A DNA stretch of 64,000 bases from Streptomyces sp. NBC_00582. GTDB lineage: Bacteria; Actinomycetota; Actinomycetes; Streptomycetales; Streptomycetaceae. The stretch is from contig NZ_CP107772.1 in NCBI RefSeq assembly GCF_036345155.1, positions 1,240,001 through 1,304,000 on the forward strand. Reading direction: 5' to 3'. Positions 8,547-16,460 of this stretch are shown here, piece after piece; position 1 is the first letter of the stretch; each line of letters begins with the position of its first letter. The notes beneath the pieces are model-generated. The model was not told where the DNA came from and made no database searches. It saw only the letters and a list, made by a program, of their open reading frames with translations. The position numbers were made by a program, and so were the translations under genes.

Positions 8547-8580
8547 GCCCGACTAACGACGAATCTCTGACTCAGGTCAC
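7458..8580 (-). mobile_element. IS630-family insertion sequence inserted at CTAG
   Basis: The element is 1123 bp and has perfect 21-bp terminal inverted repeats, outermost bases GTGACCTGAGTCAGAG (7458 on) with the complementary end finishing CTCAGGTCAC at 8580. It is flanked by TA at 7456-7457 and 8581-8582, the TA duplication typical of the IS630 family. The intact target reads CTAG on each side, matching the known IS630 preference for CTAG. The left side is the stop codon of the DUF3500 gene; the right side abuts the MITE. It carries one intact transposase. Confidence 0.92.
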
Positions 8581-8582
8581 TA

Positions 8583-8745
8583 GGGCCCTTCTGACGGATC
8601 TCCGTGGGTGAAGGAGCGGCGTTCGGTGCGCGCGATCGGCGTGCGGCGTGGAGGGTCATGTGGCGGAGCCACCTGGCCCTTCGCGCCGTGCGGCGAGCGC
8701 GCGTGCCGGGCGTCGCGACGCCGCGGAGATCCGTCAGAAGGGCCC
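8583..8745 (+). mobile_element. 163-bp MITE, copy 1
   Basis: A non-coding element of 163 bp with terminal inverted repeats of about 22 bp, outer bases GGGCCCTTCTGACGGATC at the left and the complement at the right end. It is flanked by TA inside CTAG on both sides (8580-8583 and 8745-8748). A second copy at 44939-45101 is in the opposite orientation and differs at only two positions by my reading. TA target and CTAG preference fit mobilisation by an IS630-like transposase. Both of its CTAG borders were later used as targets: IS630 at the left and IS481 at the right. Confidence 0.88.
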
Positions 8746-8749
8746 TAGG

Positions 8750-9802
8750 TGTATTGATCACAAGCGTTGTTGACACTCGCCGGTGCTTGATCATGGCGAA
8801 GACCTCCGGTGTGGTGGAGCTGTCTAGGACTGCACCGCACGGAGGTCTTCGTGTCCCACCGTAATGCCCGGTTGACCGTTCACGGCAGGCGGCTGCTCGT
8901 CGAACGTGTCTGCGGTGGCCGCCCGGTCGCGCATGTCGCGGCGGAAATGGGCATCTCGCGGGCCACGGCCCACAAGTGGATCCGCCGCTGGCGGGCGGAG
9001 GGCGAGCTGGGGCTGCACGACCGCCCCAGCCGTCCGCTGACGACACCCCACCGCACGGCGGCAGCGGTAGAGGCCCGCGTGTGCCGGCTGCGCCAGGACC
9101 GCAAACTGGGCCCCGCCCGCCTCGGCCCGGTCCTGGGCCTGCCCCCCTCGACCGTGCACCGCATCCTCACCCGCCACGGCCTCAACCGGCTTGCGCACCT
9201 GGACCGGCCCACCGGACAGCTCATCCGCCGCTACGAACGCGACCGGCCCGGCGAACTCATCCACGTCGACGTCAAGAAACTCGGCCGCATCCCCGACGGC
9301 GGCGGCCACAAGGTCCTGGGCCGTCAAGCGGGCCGGGCCACTCGCAGCGGGATGGGCTTCGACTACATCCACTCCGCCGTCGACGACCACAGCCGCCTCG
9401 CCTACAGCGAGATCCACGCGGACGAGAAGGCCGCCACCTGCGCAGACTTCCTCCGCCGGGCCGCGGCCTTCTTCCAGACCACGGGCATCGACCGCATCGA
9501 GCGGGTCCTGACCGACAACGCCTGGCCCTACCGCAAGAGCTTCGCCTGGCAGCAGGCGCTTGCCGACCTCGGCGCGGCCGGCAAGCTGACCCGCGCCTAC
9601 CGGCCGCAGACCAACGGCAAGGTCGAACGCTTCAACCGCACCCTGCTCGACGAGTGGGCCTACCTCAAGCCCTACACGAACAACGGCGAGCGCACCGCGG
9701 CCCTGGCAGACTTTCTGCACACCTACAACCACCACCGCTGCCACACCGCACTCGGCGGTCAGCCACCGATCAGCCGTGTGAACAACGCTGCGGGTCAATA
9801 CA
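8750..9802 (+). mobile_element. IS481-family insertion sequence with CCTAGG duplication
   Basis: A 1053-bp element. The left end begins TGTATTGATCACAAGCG and the right end, read inward, begins TGTATTGACCCGCAGCG; the two form a 27-bp imperfect inverted repeat with five mismatches. Six-base direct repeats CCTAGG flank it (8744-8749 and 9803-9808), matching the NCTAGN target known for IS481 of Bordetella. The left copy of the duplication overlaps the end of the MITE, so IS481 landed on the MITE border. Confidence 0.92.
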
Positions 9803-9807
9803 CCTAG
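8851..9807 (+). CDS. IS481-family transposase
   Basis: A 318-residue DDE transposase. I start it at GTG 8851 (VSHRNARLTVHGR), which has GGAGG just upstream and matches the usual N-terminus of the family; an upstream ATG would add 14 unlikely residues. A HTH (RPVAHVAAEMGISRATAHKW) is followed by an rve integrase core with the triad in HVDVKK, LTDNAWP and GKVERFNR. The gene appears intact. Its last codons cross the element end at 9802, and the TAG stop at 9805-9807 lies inside the CCTAGG target duplication, so the stop is supplied by the host target. Confidence 0.93.
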   Translation: MSHRNARLTVHGRRLLVERVCGGRPVAHVAAEMGISRATAHKWIRRWRAEGELGLHDRPSRPLTTPHRTAAAVEARVCRLRQDRKLGPARLGPVLGLPPSTVHRILTRHGLNRLAHLDRPTGQLIRRYERDRPGELIHVDVKKLGRIPDGGGHKVLGRQAGRATRSGMGFDYIHSAVDDHSRLAYSEIHADEKAATCADFLRRAAAFFQTTGIDRIERVLTDNAWPYRKSFAWQQALADLGAAGKLTRAYRPQTNGKVERFNRTLLDEWAYLKPYTNNGERTAALADFLHTYNHHRCHTALGGQPPISRVNNAAGQYT

Positions 9808-9824
9808 GGCCCGTCGTGGACGAG

Positions 9825-9857
9825 CCCGGGACCGGCGCGCGACGCGCCGGTCCCGGG
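9825..9857. terminator. 15-bp stem hairpin terminator
   Basis: CCCGGGACCGGCGCG pairs perfectly with its complement across a three-base loop (CGA). It lies between the IS481 right flank and the stop of the small leftward gene. Before the insertions it would have directly followed the DUF3500 stop, so it was probably the shared terminator of these convergent genes. Confidence 0.8.
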
Positions 9858-9868
9858 TGGGCCCGGGG

Positions 9869-10099
9869 TCAGCCCAGACGCGAGCGCAGCAGTTCCTTGC
9901 CGAGTTCGGCGCCCTTGCGGCTGTCCGCCTGGGCCTTGCGGAACAGTTCCACGACTTCCGTGTCCTTGTCGCGCTCGGCGTCCTGGATGTAGGTCTCCAG
10001 GCGCAACGCGTTCTCCAGGCACGCCTCGACGTACCAGAGCAGGTTGTAGTCCTTGTCCCGGGTACCGGTCACTTCGCCGGTCTCGGTGTGGGTGGCCAT
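9869..10099 (-). CDS. Small conserved hypothetical protein (76 aa)
   Basis: A 76-residue acidic, mostly helical protein, MATHTETGEVTGTRDKDY at the start, with GGGAGGAGG upstream of the ATG. The repeated charged helices (ALRLETYIQDAERDKDTEVVEL, split across two heptad-like stretches, then FRKAQADSRKGAELGKELL) suggest a small helical bundle. Proteins of this type occur widely in Streptomyces, but I know no function. A close match to a SigB-type stress promoter lies 44-67 bases upstream, which hints at a general stress role; that is inference. Confidence 0.7.
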   Translation of the reverse strand: MATHTETGEVTGTRDKDYNLLWYVEACLENALRLETYIQDAERDKDTEVVELFRKAQADSRKGAELGKELLRSRLG

Positions 10100-10142
10100 G
10101 CGGGGCCTCCTCCCAGCGTGGTCTTGGATGCTCGCGGGCCGG

Positions 10143-10166
10143 GTACCCCGCATCCCTCACCCATAC
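10143..10166 (-). promoter_or_regulatory. Candidate SigB-type promoter for the 76-aa protein
   Basis: On the reverse strand GTAT is followed after 14 bases by GGGTAC, an exact fit to the Streptomyces SigB-family pattern GNNT-N14-16-GGGTAC/T. It ends 44 bases before the start codon. The pattern is short and degenerate at the -35, so chance is possible. Confidence 0.5.
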
Positions 10167-10364
10167 CGGGCATCGGTTGACGAACGGACGGGCGGAAGTC
10201 GAACTAATCACACCAAAACGCCAGGGTCCGCCACCCCTTCCGCCAGGTAGAAAGATCCACCAGCATGCAGATGCCGAGTCGGCACAGTGCGGCCGACGGA
10301 TCTTGCCCGGTGCCGCGCTTGGTCCGCGCCGCCGGGTCCTGGGGACAGCACACGGAGCCGGACG

Positions 10365-10832
10365 ATGAATGATGCGATGTGGGAACGCGGTGTGGAGTGG
10401 CTCTCCGCCGCCGCGACGGACCCTAGGGTCTGCAAACGGGAGTGGGACCAGGGCGACGGGATCGCCCTGCTCCAGGCGGGCCGGTACTGGGACGTGCTGA
10501 GCGTCCCGGACCGGCTCGGTCTGCTCACCCTGGATCTGCTGTGGCAGCCCGCGCTGCCCGTGCCGGGGCCGACGCTGGTGGACACCGCGGCCCACCGGGT
10601 GGGTTTCTTCCTGCCGCCCGACCCGGGCAGCCGGTGGATCGGGGCGGGGCTGCGGCACGCCGGCCGGGGCTCCTGGGTCGCGGTGCCGCCGCCGTACCGG
10701 TCCGCCCGGTTCCTGGAGTGGCTCGTGCCGCCGGACGGCAGCGGCGCCCTGCACGCGCCCGGCACCCTGGAGCTGGCGCTGCGCCAGGCCAACGGCACGC
10801 TGGCCGTGCTCACCCCGCTCGGCGCGGAGTAG
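10365..10832 (+). CDS. Conserved hypothetical protein, primase/polymerase N-domain-like
   Basis: A 155-residue cytosolic protein beginning MNDAMWERGVEWLSAAA. The order of conserved blocks (CKREWDQGDGIALLQAGRYWDVLSVP, then LVDTAAHRVGFFLPPDPGSRW, then GSWVAVPPPYRS and EWLVPPDGSGAL) resembles short Streptomyces proteins related to the N-terminal region of bifunctional DNA primase/polymerase domains. I see no complete catalytic site, so enzymatic activity is not claimed. It is read toward the conservon but a gap of about 195 bases separates them, so co-transcription is uncertain. Confidence 0.6.
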   Translation: MNDAMWERGVEWLSAAATDPRVCKREWDQGDGIALLQAGRYWDVLSVPDRLGLLTLDLLWQPALPVPGPTLVDTAAHRVGFFLPPDPGSRWIGAGLRHAGRGSWVAVPPPYRSARFLEWLVPPDGSGALHAPGTLELALRQANGTLAVLTPLGAE

Positions 10833-11027
10833 CGCGGCACACGACAGGAGGCGCCCGCAGGATGTCTCAACTGACGTGCGGGTGACGGCATTTCCGGCAG
10901 TCGACGCAGAAGCGAACAGATGCCGGTCACTTTCGGAGCGAAGTCTCGCCCGACCGTGCGAGACCGACCAATGACGGTGTGTACTGTGCTGCGAGAACCC
11001 GATGCGACCCTCCTGGAACCCGAATCG

Positions 11028-12416
11028 ATGATCGAATTACCGGACTTGGTGGCCGGCGGTCTGGCCGTCGGCACACTGTCCGCGCTCGCCCTGGGCGGCG
11101 GCCTGCTGCGGCTCAGGCGACAACGCGGGCGGGCGTACGCGGAGATCGCCGCCCTGCGCACCCGACTCGACGGCACGGTCCGGGCGTTCACGGCCGAGGT
11201 CGAGCATCTGGCGGCGCACCGCGTGCCCGCCGCCGCCCGCCGGGTCGCCCATCCGCATCTCGACGTCCCGGGCCCGCTCCAGCCGTTGACGGTCGGCACC
11301 CCCCTCGGGATCGCCCTGGAGAACGTCCTGCTCGCGCTCCAGTCCGAGGTGGTCGCTCAGCGCACCCGGGTCGACGCCGCCGCCCAGGCCGGGATGCGCG
11401 GCGCCACCCGGGAGATCCAGGCCGCCCTGTACCGCCTCCAGGACGCCCTGCGCGGGCTGCAACAGCGCTACGACGATCCGGAGCTGGCCCAGACCCTGTT
11501 CCGGCTCGACCACGAGAACGAGCAGTCGCTGCGCCGCGCCCAGGTCACCGCCGTGGTCTGCGGCGCCTGGGTGGGCCTCGCCCGCGAGGAGTCCCACGTC
11601 GTGGACGCGGTGACCGGCGGCCAGGCCCGGCTCGCGGGCTACCGGCGGGTGCGGGTCCACAACCATCTGGAGCCCGGCACCGCCCTCGTCTCGCACGCCG
11701 TCGAACCCGTCGCGATCATCGTCGGCGAGCTGCTCGACAACGCGCTGCGGCACTCCTCGCCCGACACCGACGTCGTGGTCGGCCTGGAACACGTCGCCCA
11801 CGGTGTGTGCGTCACCGTCGACGACGCCGGCCTCGGCATGACCCGCGACGAACGCGAGCGCGCCCAGCGGCTGGTGGCCGGCGACGAACCGATCCTGCTG
11901 ACCGCGCTGGGCGATCCGCCGCGCATGGGACTGGCCGCGATCGGCCGCCTCACCCGCCAGTTCGACCTGGGCGTCGACGTCTCCTCGGCCTCGCCGTACG
12001 GCGGGGTGCGCGCGGTGCTGCGCGTCGACAGTCATCTGCTCAGCAGGATCGACCCCGAGGAGCGGCCGCCGTCGGCGAGCGCCGCGCGCACCACGCGCCG
12101 GCCCGCACCTGAACGCACGGCCCCCTCCCACACGTACGGAACGGAGAACCCGGTCGCGGAGCCCGCCGGGCACGACGGCCCCGGCGACGCCGACGGCCTG
12201 CCCCAGCGCCGCCGCCGTAGCCGGGTGGCCGTGCCCGAGGACTCCGCGACCGCCCGGCCGGCCCGCCGTCCGGAACGGTCCGCCGCCGCGCTGGGCGCGC
12301 TGCAGTCCGGCACCGCGGCGGCCCGCGCCGGCAAGGACGAGCCGGCCACCTCGCGGGAGGCGGCCGGGGACGACACCGACGAGACCGACCACGCAGAAGG
12401 AGGAGCGGCCCGATGA
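11028..12416 (+). CDS. cvnA: Conservon sensor-kinase-like protein CvnA
   Basis: A 462-residue protein if read from ATG 11028 (MIELPDLVAGG); starts at 10971 and 10920 are in frame, and the choice rests on the membrane helix at about residues 5-27. A helical segment follows (about 30-230, including FRLDHENEQSLRRAQ, where a dimerisation/H-box would lie). The GHKL ATPase comes next, with N box GELLDNALRHSS, G1 VDDAGLGM and G2 GDPPRMGLAAIGRL. The C-terminal 130 residues are low-complexity, basic and proline-rich. In known conservons CvnA binds CvnB and signals through the CvnD GTPase rather than a response regulator. The stop overlaps the cvnB start by four bases (ATGA). Confidence 0.88.
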   Translation: MIELPDLVAGGLAVGTLSALALGGGLLRLRRQRGRAYAEIAALRTRLDGTVRAFTAEVEHLAAHRVPAAARRVAHPHLDVPGPLQPLTVGTPLGIALENVLLALQSEVVAQRTRVDAAAQAGMRGATREIQAALYRLQDALRGLQQRYDDPELAQTLFRLDHENEQSLRRAQVTAVVCGAWVGLAREESHVVDAVTGGQARLAGYRRVRVHNHLEPGTALVSHAVEPVAIIVGELLDNALRHSSPDTDVVVGLEHVAHGVCVTVDDAGLGMTRDERERAQRLVAGDEPILLTALGDPPRMGLAAIGRLTRQFDLGVDVSSASPYGGVRAVLRVDSHLLSRIDPEERPPSASAARTTRRPAPERTAPSHTYGTENPVAEPAGHDGPGDADGLPQRRRRSRVAVPEDSATARPARRPERSAAALGALQSGTAAARAGKDEPATSREAAGDDTDETDHAEGGAAR

Positions 12417-12835
12417 CCAGCCGCGACACGGGCGCCACCGCATGGGTGCTGGAGCCGATCCTGCAGGTGCCGCACGTGGTGGCCGCCGTCATGCTGACCC
12501 GGGACGGCCTCGTGACGGGGTACACCGACGCGCTGTCGCAGCCGTCGGCCGAACGGGTCGCCGCCATCACCAGCACCGTGCAGGGGGCGTGCCGGACGGC
12601 CGCGGCCGCCTTCGCCGACCGGGACAGGGCCGAGGTGCGACAGATCGTCATCGAGTCCGACCACGGGTACGTCCTCATCGTGCCGACGGACCACGGCACC
12701 TGTGTGGCCGCGTACGGCGACGGCGAGGTGCGCCTGGACCTGCTGGCGCACCGGGTGCACTCCCAGGTGGCGCGACTGGGTGAGAAGGCCATGGCGGCCG
12801 CGTCCAGAGGAGCCGACGACAACGCTCCGGCATGA
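12413..12835 (+). CDS. cvnB: Conservon Roadblock/LC7 protein CvnB
   Basis: A 140-residue Roadblock/LC7 protein: EPILQVPHVVAAVMLTRDGLVTGY as first helix-strand pair, RVAAITSTVQGACRTAAAAF as central helix and GYVLIVPTDHGTCVAAYGDG as the closing strands. The family modulates the GTPase cycle of the CvnD/MglA type. Four-base overlaps with cvnA and with cvnC imply strict translational coupling. AAGGAGGAG lies ahead of the start. Confidence 0.93.
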   Translation: MTSRDTGATAWVLEPILQVPHVVAAVMLTRDGLVTGYTDALSQPSAERVAAITSTVQGACRTAAAAFADRDRAEVRQIVIESDHGYVLIVPTDHGTCVAAYGDGEVRLDLLAHRVHSQVARLGEKAMAAASRGADDNAPA

Positions 12836-13206
12836 CCGGCCGTCCGGCCGGCCGCCCTCTGGTCCCCGCGTATCTGTCGACCGGGGGCGTGGCCCGGCCC
12901 AGCCGCCCGCACATGGAGCGGCTGACGGTGCTCGCCCTGACCGGGGAGCCGCCGAGGGGCGGCCCGCCCGAGGAACTGCCCGCCGCCGGACTCGCCCTGC
13001 TGGAAGCGCTGGAGGGCGGCTCGCTGGCCGTGGTGGAGGCGGCGGCGCTGCTGCGGCTCCCGGTGTCCGCGGTGCGGGTGCTGGCGGCCGATCTCGCCGA
13101 CCGCCGGCTGGTCCTCGCCCGGCCGCCCATCCCGCCCGCCGGGCGGTTCGATCCCGACCTGCTGAAGAGAGTGGCCGATGGCCTCCGCGCCCTCAAGCAC
13201 GACTAG
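12832..13206 (+). CDS. cvnC: Conservon DUF742 protein CvnC
   Basis: A 124-residue DUF742 protein. Recognisable blocks are LVPAYLSTGGVARPSRPHMERLTVL near the N-terminus and a winged-helix-like region, GSLAVVEAAALLRLPVSAVRVLAADLADRRLVLARPP, split here over helix, turn and wing. The second block suggests possible DNA or protein binding, and the family is constant in conservons. Translation is coupled to cvnB by ATGA and overlaps cvnD by 29 bases. Confidence 0.92.
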   Translation: MTGRPAGRPLVPAYLSTGGVARPSRPHMERLTVLALTGEPPRGGPPEELPAAGLALLEALEGGSLAVVEAAALLRLPVSAVRVLAADLADRRLVLARPPIPPAGRFDPDLLKRVADGLRALKHD

Positions 13207-13825
13207 CGCACCCTCGAGCACGACCGGCACGACCTCCGGGGCCGATCGCGTCCATCTCCCCGACACCGCCCGCGACCTGGTGAAGATCCTGGTCGCGGGG
13301 CCGTTCGGGGTGGGCAAGACGACCCTGATCGGTTCGGTGTCCGAGATCCGGCCGCTGCACACCGAGGAGCCTCTGAGCGAGGCGTCCGCCGAGGTGGACG
13401 ATCTGGCGGGGGTGCGGGACAAGACGACCACGACCGTCGCCATCGACTTCGGCCGGGTGAGTCTGCCCGGCGGAGTGGTGCTGTACCTGTTCGGCACACC
13501 CGGCCAGGAGCGGTTCCGGGCGCTGTGGGACGACATCGCCTACGGCGCGCTCGGCGCGCTCGTCCTGGTGGACGGCCGCCGGCTCGACGCGTCGTTCGAC
13601 GTGCTGGGGCTGGTCGAGGAGAGCGGACTGCCGTACGCGGTGGCCTTCAACGAGTTCCCGGACGCGCCCCGGCACCACGGGATGGAGCGGCTGCGCCGGG
13701 CCCTGGACCTGGAGGCGGACACGCCGATGGTGACCTGCGACGCGCGGGATCCGAACTCCTCGATCCACGCGCTGCTGGCGCTGGTCGACCATCTGATCAG
13801 CCGTGACCCGGTGGAGGCCCGGTGA
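13178..13825 (+). CDS. cvnD: Conservon Ras-like GTPase CvnD
   Basis: A 215-residue GTPase. The N-terminus has a low-complexity duplication ([15 protein letters not shown]) before the G domain. G1 is [12 protein letters not shown], the switch II region is [13 protein letters not shown], and a NEFP segment takes the place of the NKxD specificity motif, as in other CvnD/MglA-like GTPases. [10 protein letters not shown] is the G5-like region. It acts as the switch of the conservon complex. It overlaps cvnC by 29 bases and the following P450 by four. The true start could be slightly downstream, because the overlapping part is low-complexity. Confidence 0.92.
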   Translation: MASAPSSTTSAPSSTTGTTSGADRVHLPDTARDLVKILVAGPFGVGKTTLIGSVSEIRPLHTEEPLSEASAEVDDLAGVRDKTTTTVAIDFGRVSLPGGVVLYLFGTPGQERFRALWDDIAYGALGALVLVDGRRLDASFDVLGLVEESGLPYAVAFNEFPDAPRHHGMERLRRALDLEADTPMVTCDARDPNSSIHALLALVDHLISRDPVEAR

Positions 13826-15078
13826 CCGCCTACCCCCCGGACCGGCGGGACTTCTCGCGTTCGGCGCCGGTGCGCCTGTGGGAGGAGGGCTTCGCCTCGG
13901 ACCCGCGCCACTACTACGGCGCCCTGCGCGCCCAGGGGCCGGTGGGCTGGGCGGAGCTGGCCCCCGGGGTGCCGGCGTACGTCGTCACCGACCGGCGGGC
14001 CGCGCTGGACGTGCTGCACGACGACGAGACCTTCTCGCACGACCCGAGAGCCTGGGAGACGACGGTCCCCGTCGACTCGCCGGTGCTGGGCATGATGCGG
14101 TGGCGGCCCAACGCGCTGTTCTCCGACGGCGCCGCCCATGTCCGCTACCGCACCACCCTGATCGATGTGTTCGACCTGGTGGAACCGCACGACCTGCGCG
14201 GCCGGGTGCACCGGGCGGTACGGCTGCTCGCGGGCCGGATCGGTCCGCGCGGCGAGGCCGATCTGGTCGGGGACTTCGCGCGGCCGCTGCTGGCGCTGGT
14301 CCTCAACGACCTGTTCGGGCTGCCGGACCACGAGGGCGACCGGCTCAACGAGAGCCTGGGCACGATGATGGAGGGCGGCGCGCGGGCCGCCGAGGGCGAG
14401 GCGCGGTACGCCCAGTACGTCCTGGAGCTGATCGCGGCCAAGGCGCGCACGCCCGGGCACGACCTGCCGAGCCGGCTGCTGGACCACCCGGCCCGGCTCA
14501 CCCGCGAGGAGGTCACCTGGCAGGTGTTCCTCACCCTCGGCGCGGGCTACGAGCCGACCGCGAACCTGCTGTCCAACACGCTCTCCCGGATCCTGGGCAA
14601 CCCGGCCTACTACTCCACCCTCACCAACGGCGCCCGCCCGGTGCTGGACGCGGTGGTGGAGGTCCTGCACCACGAGACACCGCTGGCCAACTACGGCATC
14701 TACTACGCGCGCGAGCCGGTCTCCTTCCACGGGGTGTGGCTGCGGGACGCGGTGCCGGTCGTGGTGTCGTACGGGGCGCTCGGACACTTCTCCGAGCAGG
14801 AGGACACCGCCGGACGGCATCCGAACGACGCCTCGCATCTGTCGTGGGGCGCGGGCCCGCACGCCTGCCCGGTCAAACAGCACACGCTGCTGCTCGTCAC
14901 CGAGGCCATCGAGCAGCTCACCCAGTGGCTGCCGGACCTGGACCCGGTCCTGCCCCGGGAGCGGCTGGCCTGGCGCCCCGGGCCGTTCCACCGCTCGCTG
15001 ACCGCTCTGCCCGTCCGTTTCAGCCCCCGCTCGCCCTCGTCCGACCAGCCGTCCGACCAGCCAGGAGCCCTTTCGTGA
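13822..15078 (+). CDS. cvnE: Conservon cytochrome P450, CYP157-like, lacking ExxR
   Basis: A 418-residue P450 translated from GTG within the cvnD stop. The heme-thiolate loop is present as [13 protein letters not shown] near residue 347, and the I helix reads [10 protein letters not shown] with P in place of the usual second acidic/Thr pattern. The K-helix ExxR motif, normally almost invariant in P450s, is replaced by EVLH near residue 280 ([11 protein letters not shown]). This loss is known for CYP157 enzymes found in Streptomyces conservons. Activity may be altered or dependent on the partner P450 next door. GTGA coupling joins it to both neighbours. The cvnE symbol follows conservon usage. 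Confidence 0.88.
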   Translation: MTAYPPDRRDFSRSAPVRLWEEGFASDPRHYYGALRAQGPVGWAELAPGVPAYVVTDRRAALDVLHDDETFSHDPRAWETTVPVDSPVLGMMRWRPNALFSDGAAHVRYRTTLIDVFDLVEPHDLRGRVHRAVRLLAGRIGPRGEADLVGDFARPLLALVLNDLFGLPDHEGDRLNESLGTMMEGGARAAEGEARYAQYVLELIAAKARTPGHDLPSRLLDHPARLTREEVTWQVFLTLGAGYEPTANLLSNTLSRILGNPAYYSTLTNGARPVLDAVVEVLHHETPLANYGIYYAREPVSFHGVWLRDAVPVVVSYGALGHFSEQEDTAGRHPNDASHLSWGAGPHACPVKQHTLLLVTEAIEQLTQWLPDLDPVLPRERLAWRPGPFHRSLTALPVRFSPRSPSSDQPSDQPGALS

Positions 15079-16292
15079 CCGTGACCGACCGCATCGCCCT
15101 CGACCCGCTTGGCGCCGACATCCCGGCCGAGAGCGCCCGGCTGCGTGCCCTCGGCGCCGTCGTGCCCGTCGAGTTGCCGGGCGGCATCCCCGCCTGGGCG
15201 CCCACCGGCTACGACACCCTGAAGCAGCTGATCCTCGACCCCGAGGTCAGCAAGGACCCGCGCAGGCACTGGCGGCTGTGGCCGGAGCTCGGGGAGCACC
15301 CGTCCTGGGGCTGGATCCTCGGCTGGGTCGGTGTGGTCAACATGCTGTCCACCTACGGCGCCGACCACACGAGGCTGCGCAGGCTGGTGGCGCCGAGCTT
15401 CACGCACCGGCGCACCGAGGCGCTGCGCGGGCGGGTGGAGGCGGTCACCGCCGAGTTGCTGGACGAGCTGGAGCGGGGCGGGGAGGTGGTGGACCTGAAG
15501 GCGGGGTTCGCGCACCCGCTGCCGTTGCGGATCATCTGCGAACTGTTCGGCGTGCCGGAGGAGATGCGGCCCGCCACCGCCCGGCTGATCGCCGCGATCA
15601 TGGACACCTCGGACCCCGGCCCGGAGCACGCCGCGTTCGTGCAGGAACAGATCGGCACCGTCCTCGGCGGGCTCATCGCGCACAAGGCGGAGCATCCGGG
15701 CGACGACATGACGACCGAGCTGATCCGGGTGCGCGACGAGGACGGGGACCGCCTCAGTGACGAGGAGCTGCTGTACACGCTGCTGCTGGTCATCGGGGCC
15801 GGGTTCGAGACGACCGTGAACCTCGTGGGGAACGCGGTGGTGGCGCTCCTGGGCCGGCCCGAGCAGCTGGCGGCGGTGCGGGCCGGGGAGATCTCCTGGG
15901 ACGCGGTGATCGACGAGACCCTGCGGGCGCACCCGTCGATCGCGTCGCTGCCGCTGCGGTTCGCGGTGAGCGATCTGAAGGTCGGCGAGGTGACGATCCC
16001 GGCCGGGGACGCGATCATCACGACGTACGCCGCGGCGAATCTGGACCCGGAGCACTACGGCCCCGACGCGGACGTGTTCGACGCGACGCGCGCGGCGGAG
16101 GACCATCTGTCGTTCGGGATCGGGGTGCACCGGTGCATCGGGGCGCCGCTGGCCCGGATGGAGGCGTCGATCGCGCTGAGCGCCCTGTTCGAGCGGTTCC
16201 CCGAGCTGCGGGCGGCCGGCGGAGAGCCGGCCCAGGTGCCGTCGTTCATCGCGTTCGGCTGGCGGGAGATCCCCGTCCTGCTGCGCGGCTGA
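15075..16292 (+). CDS. cvnF: Second conservon cytochrome P450, CYP154-like
   Basis: A 405-residue P450 starting at GTG 15075, which overlaps the previous stop and has AGGAG upstream. All P450 landmarks are present: oxygen-binding I helix [11 protein letters not shown]-helix ExxR as ETLR, and heme loop [15 protein letters not shown]. In S. coelicolor CYP154 enzymes occur paired with CYP157 members in conservons, as here. The substrate is unknown. No ferredoxin gene is in this operon; one lies at 43099. The cvnF label marks position, not a proven function. Confidence 0.88.
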   Translation: MTVTDRIALDPLGADIPAESARLRALGAVVPVELPGGIPAWAPTGYDTLKQLILDPEVSKDPRRHWRLWPELGEHPSWGWILGWVGVVNMLSTYGADHTRLRRLVAPSFTHRRTEALRGRVEAVTAELLDELERGGEVVDLKAGFAHPLPLRIICELFGVPEEMRPATARLIAAIMDTSDPGPEHAAFVQEQIGTVLGGLIAHKAEHPGDDMTTELIRVRDEDGDRLSDEELLYTLLLVIGAGFETTVNLVGNAVVALLGRPEQLAAVRAGEISWDAVIDETLRAHPSIASLPLRFAVSDLKVGEVTIPAGDAIITTYAAANLDPEHYGPDADVFDATRAAEDHLSFGIGVHRCIGAPLARMEASIALSALFERFPELRAAGGEPAQVPSFIAFGWREIPVLLRG

Positions 16293-16460
16293 CGGTGCGC
16301 ACGCGGGGGTGCGACCAGTCCCCCGTGCCGGTCGCGCCCCCGCGGTCCTTCGAACCTACGTGCCTGATGACGGGCTTGTGAATCGCGGCGATGCCCGTTC
16401 GCGGGCGCCGAGGACTCACTTGTGCACAGGTGCGTCCGGATGGCCCGATTCCCCGGCCCG

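Noticed and set aside
8604..8864. Short frame inside the MITE (also seen in copy 2) as a possible gene
   Set aside because: It continues beyond the element into different sequences in the two copies, lacks a ribosome site and is explained by GC-rich non-coding DNA.
9809..9820. GGGCCCGTCGTG after the IS481 duplication as the start of another MITE
   Set aside because: Only the first six bases GGGCCC agree with the MITE end; the rest differs and no far end is present.
11037..12443. 468-codon reverse frame opposite cvnA
   Set aside because: Shadow of the kinase gene; cvnA overlaps precisely with cvnB and carries the N and G boxes.
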